Shown here one piece after another: positions 40,481 through 48,160 of a stretch of 51,862 nucleotides of DNA. The stretch spans positions 1 to 51,862 of the forward strand of contig NZ_QGGX01000026.1 in assembly GCF_003148805.1 (NCBI RefSeq). Reading direction: 5' to 3'. The translations under genes were made by a program, and so were the position numbers. Position 1 is the stretch's first letter. Each line of letters begins with the position of its first letter. The notes below the pieces were generated by a model. That model saw only the letters and a list, made by a program, of their open reading frames with translations, ran no database searches and was not told the DNA's origin. The DNA comes from Aminobacter sp. AP02 (GTDB lineage: Bacteria; Pseudomonadota; Alphaproteobacteria; Rhizobiales; Rhizobiaceae).

Positions 40481-40751
40481 GGACGGTCGTCTCCGCTCCT
40501 CCGCGAGGGGACTTGGCGCCAAGTACGGATGTCTTGGGCGTAGTGAACAGGACTGTCGCGTAGCCCCTGCCCCATGGCGCGTCAAGATATCCCGCTGATT
40601 TGCGGTCGAGCTTCCAAAAAGATGAAGCGACTGGGGGCCGGCATTGCCAACCACCCTTGCGAGTGAATGCACACACATTGCAACCAGGATAAGACGCAGC
40701 ACCGCTTTCGTGATAGGGTATCGCGCCTGATCTTTTCGAAAGGGGAACGCC

Positions 40752-41069
40752 ATGAAGTCGAAGACTTTATTGTACGCCGCGCTCGCGGTGACCCTGGCAA
40801 TGGCTGGCACCGTTGTCGCTGGCAAGATCATCGGCAACGGCAATGTGGCCAGAAATGCGGACGACCAAGGCACCGAAGTTGCCAGCAAGATCATTGGGAA
40901 CGGCAAGAAGGACGATCCGACAGCCTGCAATAACGGTGTCGCTGCCGCCGATTGTGGTACGTCCACGCTCACTGAGGCCGACCAGCCGAAGCTGACACAG
41001 CCGCCAGCCGGTCAGTCGTCCAAGACAAAGCCCGCTTCCGCGGCAATGACGGCTACGAAGCCCAATTGA
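40752..41069 (+). CDS. Small exported protein with a repeated KIIGNG motif
   Basis: A 105-residue precursor begins with a clear signal peptide (MKSKTLLYAALAVTLAMAGT, cleavage near residue 23). The mature part holds two copies of the motif (GKIIGNGN at 24-31 and SKIIGNGK at 45-52) about 21 residues apart, two cysteines within TACNNGVAAADCGTS, and a Pro/Lys/Thr-rich tail. AAAGGGG lies 7 bases before the ATG. I know no family name. It stands alone and is followed by a possible terminator. Secreted or periplasmic location is likely; function unknown. Confidence 0.7.
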   Translation: MKSKTLLYAALAVTLAMAGTVVAGKIIGNGNVARNADDQGTEVASKIIGNGKKDDPTACNNGVAAADCGTSTLTEADQPKLTQPPAGQSSKTKPASAAMTATKPN

Positions 41070-41107
41070 GGTAACTTCGCTTTCCGGCCGCCAAGAAATG
41101 AAACCCG

Positions 41108-41133
41108 CCTCTTGCGTGAGCCAACGCAGGAGG
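41108..41133. terminator. Hairpin between convergent genes
   Basis: Ten-base arms (CCTCTTGCGT/ACGCAGGAGG, one G-T pair) flank a 6-base loop, 39 bases after the exported protein's stop and 19 bases before the stop of the RgpF-type gene. There is no T-run. Confidence 0.45.
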
Positions 41134-41151
41134 TGGGGATCCAGCGCATGG

Positions 41152-41967
41152 CTACAGCTTGGGCCTGTTGCGCATCCAGCGGATAACACTGCCAAATTTG
41201 CTTCGTGAGTTCGTCTTGCGGGCGAAATCATAGCTGTCGTTGATGATGGCTTCGGCGGCCGGATTGGCGCTCGAAGCGACCCGTCGTCCGAGCGAAAAGG
41301 CTCCCAGCATCATGCTGCGCTCGAGCGCGTGCGCCAGCGTGCTGTCCACTTGCCCGTCTTCGGCTTCGAAATCGTCATCTTGGAAATTCAGATCGATAAT
41401 CGGCTGGAGGGCATCGCCACGGGCCATGAACATGGTTCCGGCAAAAAAGCCCGCGCCAAGAACCTGTTGCTCGCTCAACCCCAGGCGAGACCCGATTGAC
41501 AAAACGCCGGCTCTATTGCCGCCTATATAGTTGGCAATCGAGAGGAAATGGCCGTCAGGGCCGACTATTCCCAAAGAGGGATCGCTGCGAAAGGCCTCGA
41601 TCGAGCGCTCCAGCATGTCTGGCAGAAGAAGAGCTTCCAGCATGGCGCGGCGCCAGATATCGCCATCGGCGCGATGCGACGACTTCTTGGTGTGAACCTT
41701 GACCAAAAGGTCAAAGCCCTCGGCCCGGAGAATGGGAAACATCCGCAGGAACGGGAGAACGTCCCGCCCCCGGTTCCCGGAAACTTGAAGGGCAAAGTCC
41801 CGGCCACTTGCTTCGAGCCGTGAACGCGCCGCCATTTCGCGGTCAGGCACGGTCGTTACGAAAAGCTTGTGGCGGGCAGGAAGAGCACGCACCAGGCCGA
41901 GGATTTCTTCAAAAACCTCCATGTGGAATGCATGGACGACGATCGCAACCTTTGGCTCTTCCTGCAT
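41152..41967 (-). CDS. Rhamnan synthesis protein F (RgpF) domain protein
   Basis: The 271-residue protein matches the RgpF family (PF05045), linked to rhamnose-containing cell-surface glycans and related to glycosyltransferases. Recognisable parts are VAIVVHAFHMEVFEEILGLV at the start, NRGRDVLPFL near residue 84, LLVKVHTKKSSHR near 106, and GGNRAGVLS and GAGFFAGTMFMARG later on, with the latter like the catalytic region of its relatives. It is shorter than multi-domain RgpF proteins, being only the RgpF domain. It is isolated; no rhamnose synthesis genes are seen. It may act with the flippase gene 4 kb away, but that is speculation. Confidence 0.82.
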   Translation of the reverse strand: MQEEPKVAIVVHAFHMEVFEEILGLVRALPARHKLFVTTVPDREMAARSRLEASGRDFALQVSGNRGRDVLPFLRMFPILRAEGFDLLVKVHTKKSSHRADGDIWRRAMLEALLLPDMLERSIEAFRSDPSLGIVGPDGHFLSIANYIGGNRAGVLSIGSRLGLSEQQVLGAGFFAGTMFMARGDALQPIIDLNFQDDDFEAEDGQVDSTLAHALERSMMLGAFSLGRRVASSANPAAEAIINDSYDFARKTNSRSKFGSVIRWMRNRPKL

Positions 41968-42718
41968 GCGCGACGCCCTATCTGCGGCCTATGGGTCATT
42001 CGATGTTGTGCCGCGCTAGCAGCATGATGGGACAAGGCGCAGACACGCCGTCACCCGACGAGATAGCATAGATCCAGGAAAAGAAACGGCCTCCATCGAG
42101 CGCCCAAGCAACAACCTCGCTGCAAGATGGTGCCGCGCCACGATGCCTGACGAGTGAGTGGACCCACATGGTTCCGCGGCAGCCATGACTGCGCGTCTCA
42201 TCTTGATGACCGAGCGTCCCAATCTGCAGCTGCGGGCGGCGACAGTGCCGTTCGGCTGTGCGAAAAATTCCACGGCTACGACTTGCGAACAGCGTTTTAT
42301 CAGGAGGGTCTTGTCCGGCATGCGGTGGACCGCATGCAGCGGAGGCCAACGGCTTGCGCCTGATCGCAGCGGTGTGGTGCGGTCATCAGCCATTTCAGCA
42401 CTGGGGACGTGCTGTTGCAGGGTTGCTTGAGGCAGGGGGAAAACCATGAGTGTCACAGATGCCAAATCGATCGGGCAATTACACGGTGCTGCACCATCTT
42501 GCCTCACCCACAGGCGCAAAACACGGCCGCTGACCTTGGGCAGCGTTTTTCCGACCTCAGGCATCGCAACTTCGATCTTTACGGTGTGGCGCTTCTGGCA
42601 CCGCAATTCACCGAGGCGCCCGCACTCGACCAAAACGGCTTGCTGCGCATGGCAGGCTATTTTTCAACCCAGCCGCTGCAGATCAAATTCGATCTCGCCT
42701 TCCAGATCGCATCAGGGT
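41968..42718. other. Non-coding stretch between the RgpF gene and tRNA-Leu
   Basis: About 750 bases hold overlapping frames in several phases, all with translations that look random (many Cys, Trp, His and Arg). One short hairpin CATGCGGT-GG-ACCGCATG lies at 42319-42336. I see no promoter or gene I can defend. A decayed gene is possible, since the base composition remains that of coding DNA. Confidence 0.45.
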
Positions 42719-42803
42719 TGGTGCCCCTAGCCGGGATCGAACCAGCACTCCTTGCGGAACTCGATTTTGAGTCGAGCGCGTCTACCAATTCCGCCATAGG
42801 GGC
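42719..42803 (-). tRNA. tRNA-Leu (CAA anticodon)
   Basis: On the minus strand the 85 bases form a complete class II tRNA: acceptor arms GCCCCTA/TAGGGGC, D-arm GGAATTGGTAGACGCG, anticodon stem CTCGA/TCGAG with loop CTCAAAA giving anticodon CAA, a long variable arm typical of leucine, and the T-arm GGTTCGATCCC. The 3' CCA is encoded. It reads UUG codons. A promoter lies directly upstream. Confidence 0.97.
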
Positions 42804-43168
42804 CTGCCCTAAACGGACAGAATGGTCGCGGACTATACGGTTGGGCCACCCGCCGTCAACAGGGCAGGCGCGTCTTTGTTCAACTTGCTGCAGCAAAAGC
42901 ACTACTGTCATCGGAGATTGGCAAAGTCTGCGAGGCCCGATCAATCGTTTCGGTCAGTTGAATGTGCGGTTCGACCTGCCCCCGAGCGGGACAGCAGCCG
43001 TTCGCGCAGGTGCCGCGGCGGGGCCGCCGCCGGTCTTGCTTGTCGCGGCGGGACGCTCGTGCGACAGATTGTGCCGGTTACCCCAGCTTGCGCATTCGTG
43101 AAGGCCTTACGCATTGTGCGCCACAGCAATTCTTCCTAAACAGGCAGCGCACAATCCCAGGGGGCCCG
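42804..43168. other. Intergenic region between tRNA-Leu and the YqaA gene
   Basis: The 365 bases contain the tRNA promoter at 42832-42859 and the leader of the YqaA-family gene, whose ATG follows a GGGGG tract. Nothing else is recognised; short open frames here show no family likeness. Confidence 0.45.
42832..42859 (-). promoter_or_regulatory. Sigma-70-type promoter of tRNA-Leu
   Basis: On the minus strand TTGACG (complement of 42854-42859) and TATAGT (complement of 42832-42837) are 16 bases apart. Transcription would begin near 42825, about 20 bases before the mature tRNA end. Confidence 0.7.
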
Positions 43169-43756
43169 ATGCTTCGCCGACTCTACGACTGGACCTTGTC
43201 GCTTGCGGCAAGGAAATCCGCCGAATGGTGGCTGGCCTTCATCGCCTTCGTCGAAAGCTCGGTCTTCCTCGTGCCGGCAGACGTGCTCTATTTGCCAATG
43301 GCGCTGTCGCGCCCGGACAAAGCCTATCGCTACGCCATCGTGGCAACGGTAGCCTCGGTCCTCGGCGGCATCGCGGGGTGGTACATTGGGCACTACGCCT
43401 TCGAGGCAGTGGCGAAGCCGGTGCTCGAATTCTACGGCAAATATGACGAATTCGAAGCGCTGAAACTGTCGTCGGGGACCGGCATCATCCTGCTGATGCT
43501 GGTGACGTCGGGCCTTTCGCACCTGCCGCCGATCAAGGTGGTGACCATCCTGTCGGGCGTCATCGGATTTCCGCTCGGCTGGTTCATCGTCTCGGCCATC
43601 ATCGCGCGCGGCGCCCGTTTCCTGTTCCTGGCCTGGCTGCTGCGCACCTACGGCGAACCCATTCGCGAATTCATCGAAAAGCGCCTTGGCCTGCTCGCAG
43701 GCCTCGCAGCCGCTGCCCTCATTTTGCTCTATCTTCTCGTCAGATACCTGCACTGA
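43169..43756 (+). CDS. YqaA/DedA-type membrane protein
   Basis: The 195-residue inner-membrane protein has about five hydrophobic segments and the SNARE-associated/DedA-like signature: FIAFVESSVFLVPADVLYLP near residues 24-43 and GGIAGWYIGHYAF near 68-80. DedA relatives act as lipid or proton-linked transporters; YqaA members are the short branch with no firm role. I use ATG at 43169 because the frame upstream to 42962 is non-conserved in look. It precedes dsbB by 38 bases on the same strand, so they may be co-transcribed. Confidence 0.85.
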   Translation: MLRRLYDWTLSLAARKSAEWWLAFIAFVESSVFLVPADVLYLPMALSRPDKAYRYAIVATVASVLGGIAGWYIGHYAFEAVAKPVLEFYGKYDEFEALKLSSGTGIILLMLVTSGLSHLPPIKVVTILSGVIGFPLGWFIVSAIIARGARFLFLAWLLRTYGEPIREFIEKRLGLLAGLAAAALILLYLLVRYLH

Positions 43757-43794
43757 ACGGCAACATGCCGGTAACACCAGCTGGGCACCATACA

Positions 43795-44307
43795 ATGACC
43801 TCCCTCGCCTCCCCGACTGGCCGCAGCCAGACGCTGACAGCACTCTTCCTCGCCATTGCCATGGCTGCTGTCGTCGGCACGGCCCTCGGCTTCCAGCATC
43901 TCGGCGGCTACATGCCCTGCAAGCTTTGCCTGGAGCAGCGCACGCCCTACTATGTCGGCGTGCCGCTGATGGCGCTTGCGGCACTTTCGTCGGCCATGCA
44001 TTGGCCGTCATGGCTGACCCGCGCGCTCTTGGCTGTCGGCGGCTTGCTGATGCTCTACGGGCTCTATCTCGGTGCCTACCACGCCGGCGTCGAATGGCGC
44101 TGGTGGGCCGGCCCGACCGACTGCGCGGCAGTCAGCGGGACGATCGATACCGGCGGCAAGGGCCTGCTCGACGTGCTCAATGACGTCGTGCCGCCGCGCT
44201 GCGAGGATGCTGCCTTGCGCGTGCTTGGCCTGTCCTTCGCCGGCTGGAACGTGCTCGCAAGCGCGTTCCTGGCTTTCGTTGCTCTGCGTGGCGCGTTCAG
44301 GAAGTAA
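43795..44307 (+). CDS. dsbB: Disulfide bond formation protein DsbB
   Basis: DsbB re-oxidises periplasmic DsbA and passes the electrons to quinone. The 170-residue protein has four membrane helices and the two essential cysteine pairs: Cys42-Cys45 (MPCKLCLEQR) in the first periplasmic loop and Cys110 and Cys136 in the second. The start at 43795 (MTSLASPTGRS) gives the usual N-terminus; an in-frame ATG at 43765 would lengthen it by ten residues. No dsbA is adjacent. It follows the YqaA gene. Confidence 0.92.
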   Translation: MTSLASPTGRSQTLTALFLAIAMAAVVGTALGFQHLGGYMPCKLCLEQRTPYYVGVPLMALAALSSAMHWPSWLTRALLAVGGLLMLYGLYLGAYHAGVEWRWWAGPTDCAAVSGTIDTGGKGLLDVLNDVVPPRCEDAALRVLGLSFAGWNVLASAFLAFVALRGAFRK

Positions 44308-44421
44308 CCGCTTTCTTCTTCCCGCCATTGGGAGAAGGTGGCCCATCGGGCCGGATGAAGGGCAGCGCATTGTCCTGTGAGGTTGGCTCAGCCCCTCATC
44401 TGCCTGCCGGCGTTCGATGCT

Positions 44422-44490
44422 CAAAGAGCCAAGCAATTGGCTCTTTGCCCGCTAAAGCGGGCCACATCTCACCTCCCCGTAAACGGGGAG
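44422..44490. repeat. Three tandem hairpins between dsbB and the HNH gene
   Basis: Hairpin 1 (44422-44447) has 11-base perfect arms CAAAGAGCCAA/TTGGCTCTTTG with a GCAA tetraloop. Hairpin 2 (44447-44462) is GCCCGCT-AA-AGCGGGC. Hairpin 3 (44473-44490) is CTCCCCGT-AA-ACGGGGAG. They lie in a convergent gap of 196 bases. The set looks like a mosaic of small palindromic repeats; hairpin 1 is a good terminator candidate. Confidence 0.7.
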
Positions 44491-44503
44491 AAGAACGAAA
44501 GCC

Positions 44504-45061
44504 TCAAGGCTCCAGTTCGACATCCCAGTAGAGATAATCCATCCAGCTTTCGTGCAGATGGTTGGGCGGAAACAGCCGACCATTGTTGTGCAGGTCGTGC
44601 ACGGTCGGCTGGAACGGCTTTTGCAGCGGCCACATCTTGGCTTGCGCCGGCATAAGCCCGCCCTTCCTGAGATTGCAGGGCGAGCAGGCGGCAACGACGT
44701 TTTCCCATGTCGTCGCCCCGCCGCTGTGGCGCGGGATGACGTGATCGAAGGTAAGATCCTCCGGCGTGCCGCAATACTGGCACTGAAAGCGGTCGCGCAG
44801 GAACACGTTGAAACGGGTGAAGGCCGGATAGCGCGACGGCTTCACATAATGCTTCAGGCTGACGACGCTGGGCAGCTTCATCGAGAAGGTCGGCGAGGAG
44901 ACCGCGTGGTCGTATTCGGCGACGATGTTGACGCGGTCGAGGAACACCGCCTTGATCGCGTCCTGCCAGGACCATAGCGACAAGGGGTAGTAGCTGAGCG
45001 GACGATAATCCGCGTTCAGCACCAGTGCTGGGAGCCCATCCGGAGACACGGCAACCGTCAC
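44504..45061 (-). CDS. HNH endonuclease family protein
   Basis: The 185-residue protein has a C-terminal HNH fold: paired cysteines Cys94 and Cys97 (CQYCG), the metal-binding DH at 106-107 in TFDHVIPRHSGG, Asn121, and Cys126/Cys129 (CSPCN). The N-terminal 85 residues are conserved in look (LVLNADYRPLSYYPLSLWSW) and typical of a widespread chromosomal HNH family of unknown role. The start is GTG at 45061 with the excellent site AAGGAGG 8 bases before; the longer frame to 45289 is rejected. No restriction or phage genes are nearby, so a housekeeping role is likely. Confidence 0.9.
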   Translation of the reverse strand: MTVAVSPDGLPALVLNADYRPLSYYPLSLWSWQDAIKAVFLDRVNIVAEYDHAVSSPTFSMKLPSVVSLKHYVKPSRYPAFTRFNVFLRDRFQCQYCGTPEDLTFDHVIPRHSGGATTWENVVAACSPCNLRKGGLMPAQAKMWPLQKPFQPTVHDLHNNGRLFPPNHLHESWMDYLYWDVELEP

Positions 45062-45179
45062 TTCGTCTACCTCCTTGGTCCTCGAACCTAACGGTGCGAA
45101 TACTGTAAGCCCGAGGTGACAGGAATGTGAAGCGCCTAGTCGGTCATATAGCCTGTCAAAAAACCGCGATTTCGCCGAT

Positions 45180-45833
45180 TTAAGCAGGATTTCCGGCCGG
45201 CGGTGCACCATCGCGACCGCGGGTCTCGCGATAATACGCCCAGAACAGCCGCGAGGCGACCCCTCGCCAGGGCGCCCATGATTCGGCAAGCCGAATCAGT
45301 GCCTTCTCGCCGGGGCGTGGATCGATGCCCAAGGCATGGCCGACGGCCGATTGCAGCGCGACATCGCGGGCTGGAAAAATGTCGGGATGGCCGGCGGCGA
45401 ACAGCAGGTAGACTTCCGCCGTCCATGGACCGATGCCGGGAATGGCGACCATCGCCGCCATCGCTTCCACGGCGTCGAGCTGGCAAAGCCCGTCGAGGTC
45501 GAGACCCTCGCTGGCTGCCTGGGCAACCGCCAGCAATGTGCGCTGCTTGGGCCTGGACAGCCCAGCTTCGCGGAAGACGCCCTCGCCGGCGGCAAGCAGC
45601 GCTTCCGGCGTCAGCGGATCGACGAGAGCGCTGAAGCGACCGAAGATCGCCCTGGCGCTCGCCGTCGACACCTGCTGGGAAACGATGATCGAGGCAAGGC
45701 TGGCGAAGCCAGGTTCGGCCAGCCTGAGCGGCACCTCACCGGCCATGCCGCGTACGGCATTCAATCGCGGATCGAGGGCGCAAAGCGCATCGAGGCCGAG
45801 CTTGACGTCGTCGAGATTGGAGATCCGGCGCAT
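45180..45833 (-). CDS. DNA-3-methyladenine glycosylase II (AlkA-type, HhH-GPD)
   Basis: This base-excision repair enzyme removes alkylated purines. The 217-residue protein has the helix-hairpin-helix IPGIGPWTAEVYLL (131-144) followed by the conserved loop DIFPARDVALQ with catalytic Asp157, and SIIVSQQVSTASARAI near residue 50. It lacks the N-terminal domain of E. coli AlkA and the iron-sulfur cluster of EndoIII types. Start at ATG 45833 (MRRISNLDDVKLGL) is by family length; the open frame continues to 46247 through gluQ antisense sequence. It is divergent from gluQ. Confidence 0.9.
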   Translation of the reverse strand: MRRISNLDDVKLGLDALCALDPRLNAVRGMAGEVPLRLAEPGFASLASIIVSQQVSTASARAIFGRFSALVDPLTPEALLAAGEGVFREAGLSRPKQRTLLAVAQAASEGLDLDGLCQLDAVEAMAAMVAIPGIGPWTAEVYLLFAAGHPDIFPARDVALQSAVGHALGIDPRPGEKALIRLAESWAPWRGVASRLFWAYYRETRGRDGAPPAGNPA

Positions 45834-45908
45834 GGCGTCTCTTGTGAGGTTCGAGCCGGCAACGTAGCAATCGGAAACGCAAACCACCAATCCGAAACCG
45901 CAACGCTC

Positions 45909-46784
45909 ATGACTGCTCCTGTCTTTCGCTTCGCGCCGAGCCCGAATGGCGAACTGCATCTGGGCCACGCCCTGTCGGCCTTGACCAACCAGCGCATGGC
46001 GCAGGCATCGAGCGGGCGGTTGCTGCTGCGCATCGAAGACATCGACATCACCCGCTGCACGGCGGAGTTCGAGGCAGGCATCTATCGCGATCTCGCCTGG
46101 CTCGGCATCGGCTGGGAACAGCCGGTGCGGCGCCAGTCCGAGCATTTCGGCGAATATCAGGCGGCACTCGAGCGCCTGCAGCGCGAGGAACTGGTCTATC
46201 CCGCATTCATGAGCCGCGGCGAGATCCGCGGCGCGATCATGGATCATGAAGCGACGGGGAAAAGCTGGCCGCGCGATCCCGATGGCGCACCGGTCTATCC
46301 CGGCAATGACAAGGCACTGTCGGCAAGGGAGCGCAGGCGACGCATCGATGCGGGGGCGCCCTTTGCCTGGCGGCTCGATACCGCGGCCGCGCTGGCAGGG
46401 CTGGGAAGCCCGCTCGATTGGCGCGAATGGGCCGACGGCAACATGACGGCGACGTCAGAGATCGTTGCCGATCCGCTGCAATGGGGCGATGTGATCATTG
46501 CGCGGCGCGAAATCCCGACCAGCTATCATTTGTCGGTCGTGATCGATGACGCATTGCAATCCGTCAGTCATGTCGTGCGCGGCCAGGACCTGTATTTCGC
46601 GACGTCGGTGCAGCGGGTGCTGCAGGAAGTCCTCGAGTTGCCGCAGCCAACTTACTTCCACCACAGGCTAGTTCTCGGGCCTGACGGACGCAAGCTGTCG
46701 AAAAGCCAGCGCGACACCGGCCTCAACGCATTGCGTGAGGCCGGAGAAACGCCCGAGACGCTGGTGGCGCGGCTAGGGCTGTAG
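45909..46784 (+). CDS. gluQ: Glutamyl-Q tRNA(Asp) synthetase GluQRS
   Basis: GluQRS resembles the catalytic half of glutamyl-tRNA synthetase and attaches glutamate to queuosine in the anticodon of tRNA-Asp. The 291-residue protein has HLGH (17-20, HIGH motif) after FAPSPNGEL and KLSKS (262-266, KMSKS motif), and it lacks the anticodon-binding half, as expected. Oddly, the zinc-site cysteines seen in E. coli GluQRS are absent: the corresponding stretch reads LVYPAFMSRGEIRGAIMD. ATG 45909 is the family start. Its 3' end overlaps the convergent 98-residue gene by 12 bases. Confidence 0.92.
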   Translation: MTAPVFRFAPSPNGELHLGHALSALTNQRMAQASSGRLLLRIEDIDITRCTAEFEAGIYRDLAWLGIGWEQPVRRQSEHFGEYQAALERLQREELVYPAFMSRGEIRGAIMDHEATGKSWPRDPDGAPVYPGNDKALSARERRRRIDAGAPFAWRLDTAAALAGLGSPLDWREWADGNMTATSEIVADPLQWGDVIIARREIPTSYHLSVVIDDALQSVSHVVRGQDLYFATSVQRVLQEVLELPQPTYFHHRLVLGPDGRKLSKSQRDTGLNALREAGETPETLVARLGL

Positions 46785-47069
46785 AAGCCATCCGAGAGCA
46801 GCCTTGAGCAGGGCCAACACGCTGATGAAGATGAACGCGCCGCCGAGACCCCAGGCCGTCGCCAGGCTCAACTCGCGCAAGGAAATGCCGTAGCTGTTGG
46901 CGACCAGGACAGCACCGAAGAAGCCGGTGGTAAACAGCATCATGTTGCCGGTAGGGCCAAAGCCGTCTTCCTTCATGATGGCGTCGAGCGCCGCGCCGAA
47001 GAAGAACGACATGACGGCGACGAAAGCGACCGCCATCATCAACCAGCCTGGATCCAAATTCCACAACAT
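46773..47069 (-). CDS. Hypothetical three-helix membrane protein, 98 residues
   Basis: The protein has three hydrophobic segments: about residues 10-29 (MMAVAFVAVMSFFFGAALDA), 42-60 (MLFTTGFFGAVLVANSYGI) and 68-92 (ATAWGLGGAFIFISVLALLK), with a conserved-looking IMKEDGFGPTGNM loop. AGAGGA stands 5 bases before ATG 47069; the frame upstream to 47282 is rejected. Small relatives seem widespread in rhizobia, but no function is known. Its last 12 bases overlap gluQ tail to tail. Confidence 0.72.
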   Translation of the reverse strand: MLWNLDPGWLMMAVAFVAVMSFFFGAALDAIMKEDGFGPTGNMMLFTTGFFGAVLVANSYGISLRELSLATAWGLGGAFIFISVLALLKAALGWLLQP

Positions 47070-47266
47070 CGCAGTCCTCTCGGAGGCCGACAGTGCAGTT
47101 GTTGTCCCGCCGCATCCGGGACGTTGAGCTCCAGATCGGGTCGTCAGATCAGGTCCGGTGAATCTATGGATCAATCGTTTCATTTTGCTTGTTCTAATAT
47201 TCGGCATTAGAGCGATTCCGATAAACTTCCTTTCCGGGCGTGGCGTCCGGCGACGCTCGGGGCAAC

Positions 47267-48160
47267 ATGACATCCACGCCAAAGCGGCTGATCCCTGCGA
47301 CCTTCGTGCTGCTGTGGGCGACCGGCTTCATCGGTGCGCGCTACGCCATGCCATGGGCGGAGCCGTTCACCTTCCTTGCCGTACGATTCCTGCTCGCCTT
47401 CCTGATCCTGGGCGCGGTGATGCTGGCACTAGGCTCGCGACGGCTTCCGCGACGCGCAGCCTTTCATGCCGTGCTCATCGGCATGCTGCTGCACGGGGTC
47501 TATCTGGGCGGTGTATTCTGGGCGATCCATCAAGGATTGCCGGCCGGCCTTTCAGCGCTCATTGCCGGGCTTCAGCCACTGGTGACCGCGGTACTGGCCG
47601 GCAAGCTGCTTGGCGAGGAAATCCGCCCGCGCCATTGGGTCGGGCTTGCCGTCGGTTTCGTCGGCGTGGTGGTCGTCCTGTCGCCGAAACTCGGCACGAT
47701 CGGCGGCGGAGTGACATGGCAAACATTGACGGCCTCCGTCATTGCCATGGCTGGTATCAGTGCCGGCACCATCTGGCAGAAGCGTGTCGGATCGACGGGC
47801 GACCTGGTGACCGGCACCTTCTGGCAATATGTCGGCGCGGCGATCCTGATGGCGGCTGCCTCGATGATCTTCGAGACGCGCCAGATGACGATCAATGGCG
47901 AGCTTATCTTCGCAATGGCCTGGCTGGTCTTCGTGCTGTCGATCGGTGCCATCTTCTTGTTGATGGTGATGATCCGCGACGGCGCGATGTCGAAGGTCGC
48001 GTCTCTATTTTACCTCGTGCCTTCGGTCACCGCCGTCATCGCCTGGTTGCTGTTCGGCGAACAGTTGTCCCTGGTGCAGCTCGTTGGCATGGCAATCGCC
48101 ACGCTCGGCGTAGGCCTGGCTACGGCTCAGCCAGGCACGCGGGCCCGAGCCTCGAGGTAA
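47267..48160 (+). CDS. EamA/DMT family transporter
   Basis: This 297-residue inner-membrane protein has ten helices in two EamA repeats, the layout of drug/metabolite exporters such as RhaT, YdcZ and amino-acid exporters. Signature parts are LLWATGFIGARYAMPWAEP at the start, GLPAGLSALIAGLQPLVTAV, and SLFYLVPSVTAVIAWLLFGE near residue 245, the conserved last repeat. ATG 47267 (MTSTPKRLIPATFVLLW) is preferred over 47240. Substrate unknown. The last 34 bases overlap the convergent YihY gene. Confidence 0.88.
   Translation: MTSTPKRLIPATFVLLWATGFIGARYAMPWAEPFTFLAVRFLLAFLILGAVMLALGSRRLPRRAAFHAVLIGMLLHGVYLGGVFWAIHQGLPAGLSALIAGLQPLVTAVLAGKLLGEEIRPRHWVGLAVGFVGVVVVLSPKLGTIGGGVTWQTLTASVIAMAGISAGTIWQKRVGSTGDLVTGTFWQYVGAAILMAAASMIFETRQMTINGELIFAMAWLVFVLSIGAIFLLMVMIRDGAMSKVASLFYLVPSVTAVIAWLLFGEQLSLVQLVGMAIATLGVGLATAQPGTRARASR

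Noticed and set aside
42016-42633. 205-residue minus-strand open frame in the gap before tRNA-Leu
   Set aside because: No family likeness, no ribosome-binding site, and many Cys, His and Arg residues typical of non-coding GC-rich frames.
42719-42803. Integration site of a genomic island at tRNA-Leu
   Set aside because: There is no integrase, no direct repeat of the tRNA end and no foreign-looking genes nearby; kept only as a low-interest idea about a lost island.
42657-42944. 95-residue minus-strand open frame
   Set aside because: It reads through the tRNA-Leu gene and its promoter.
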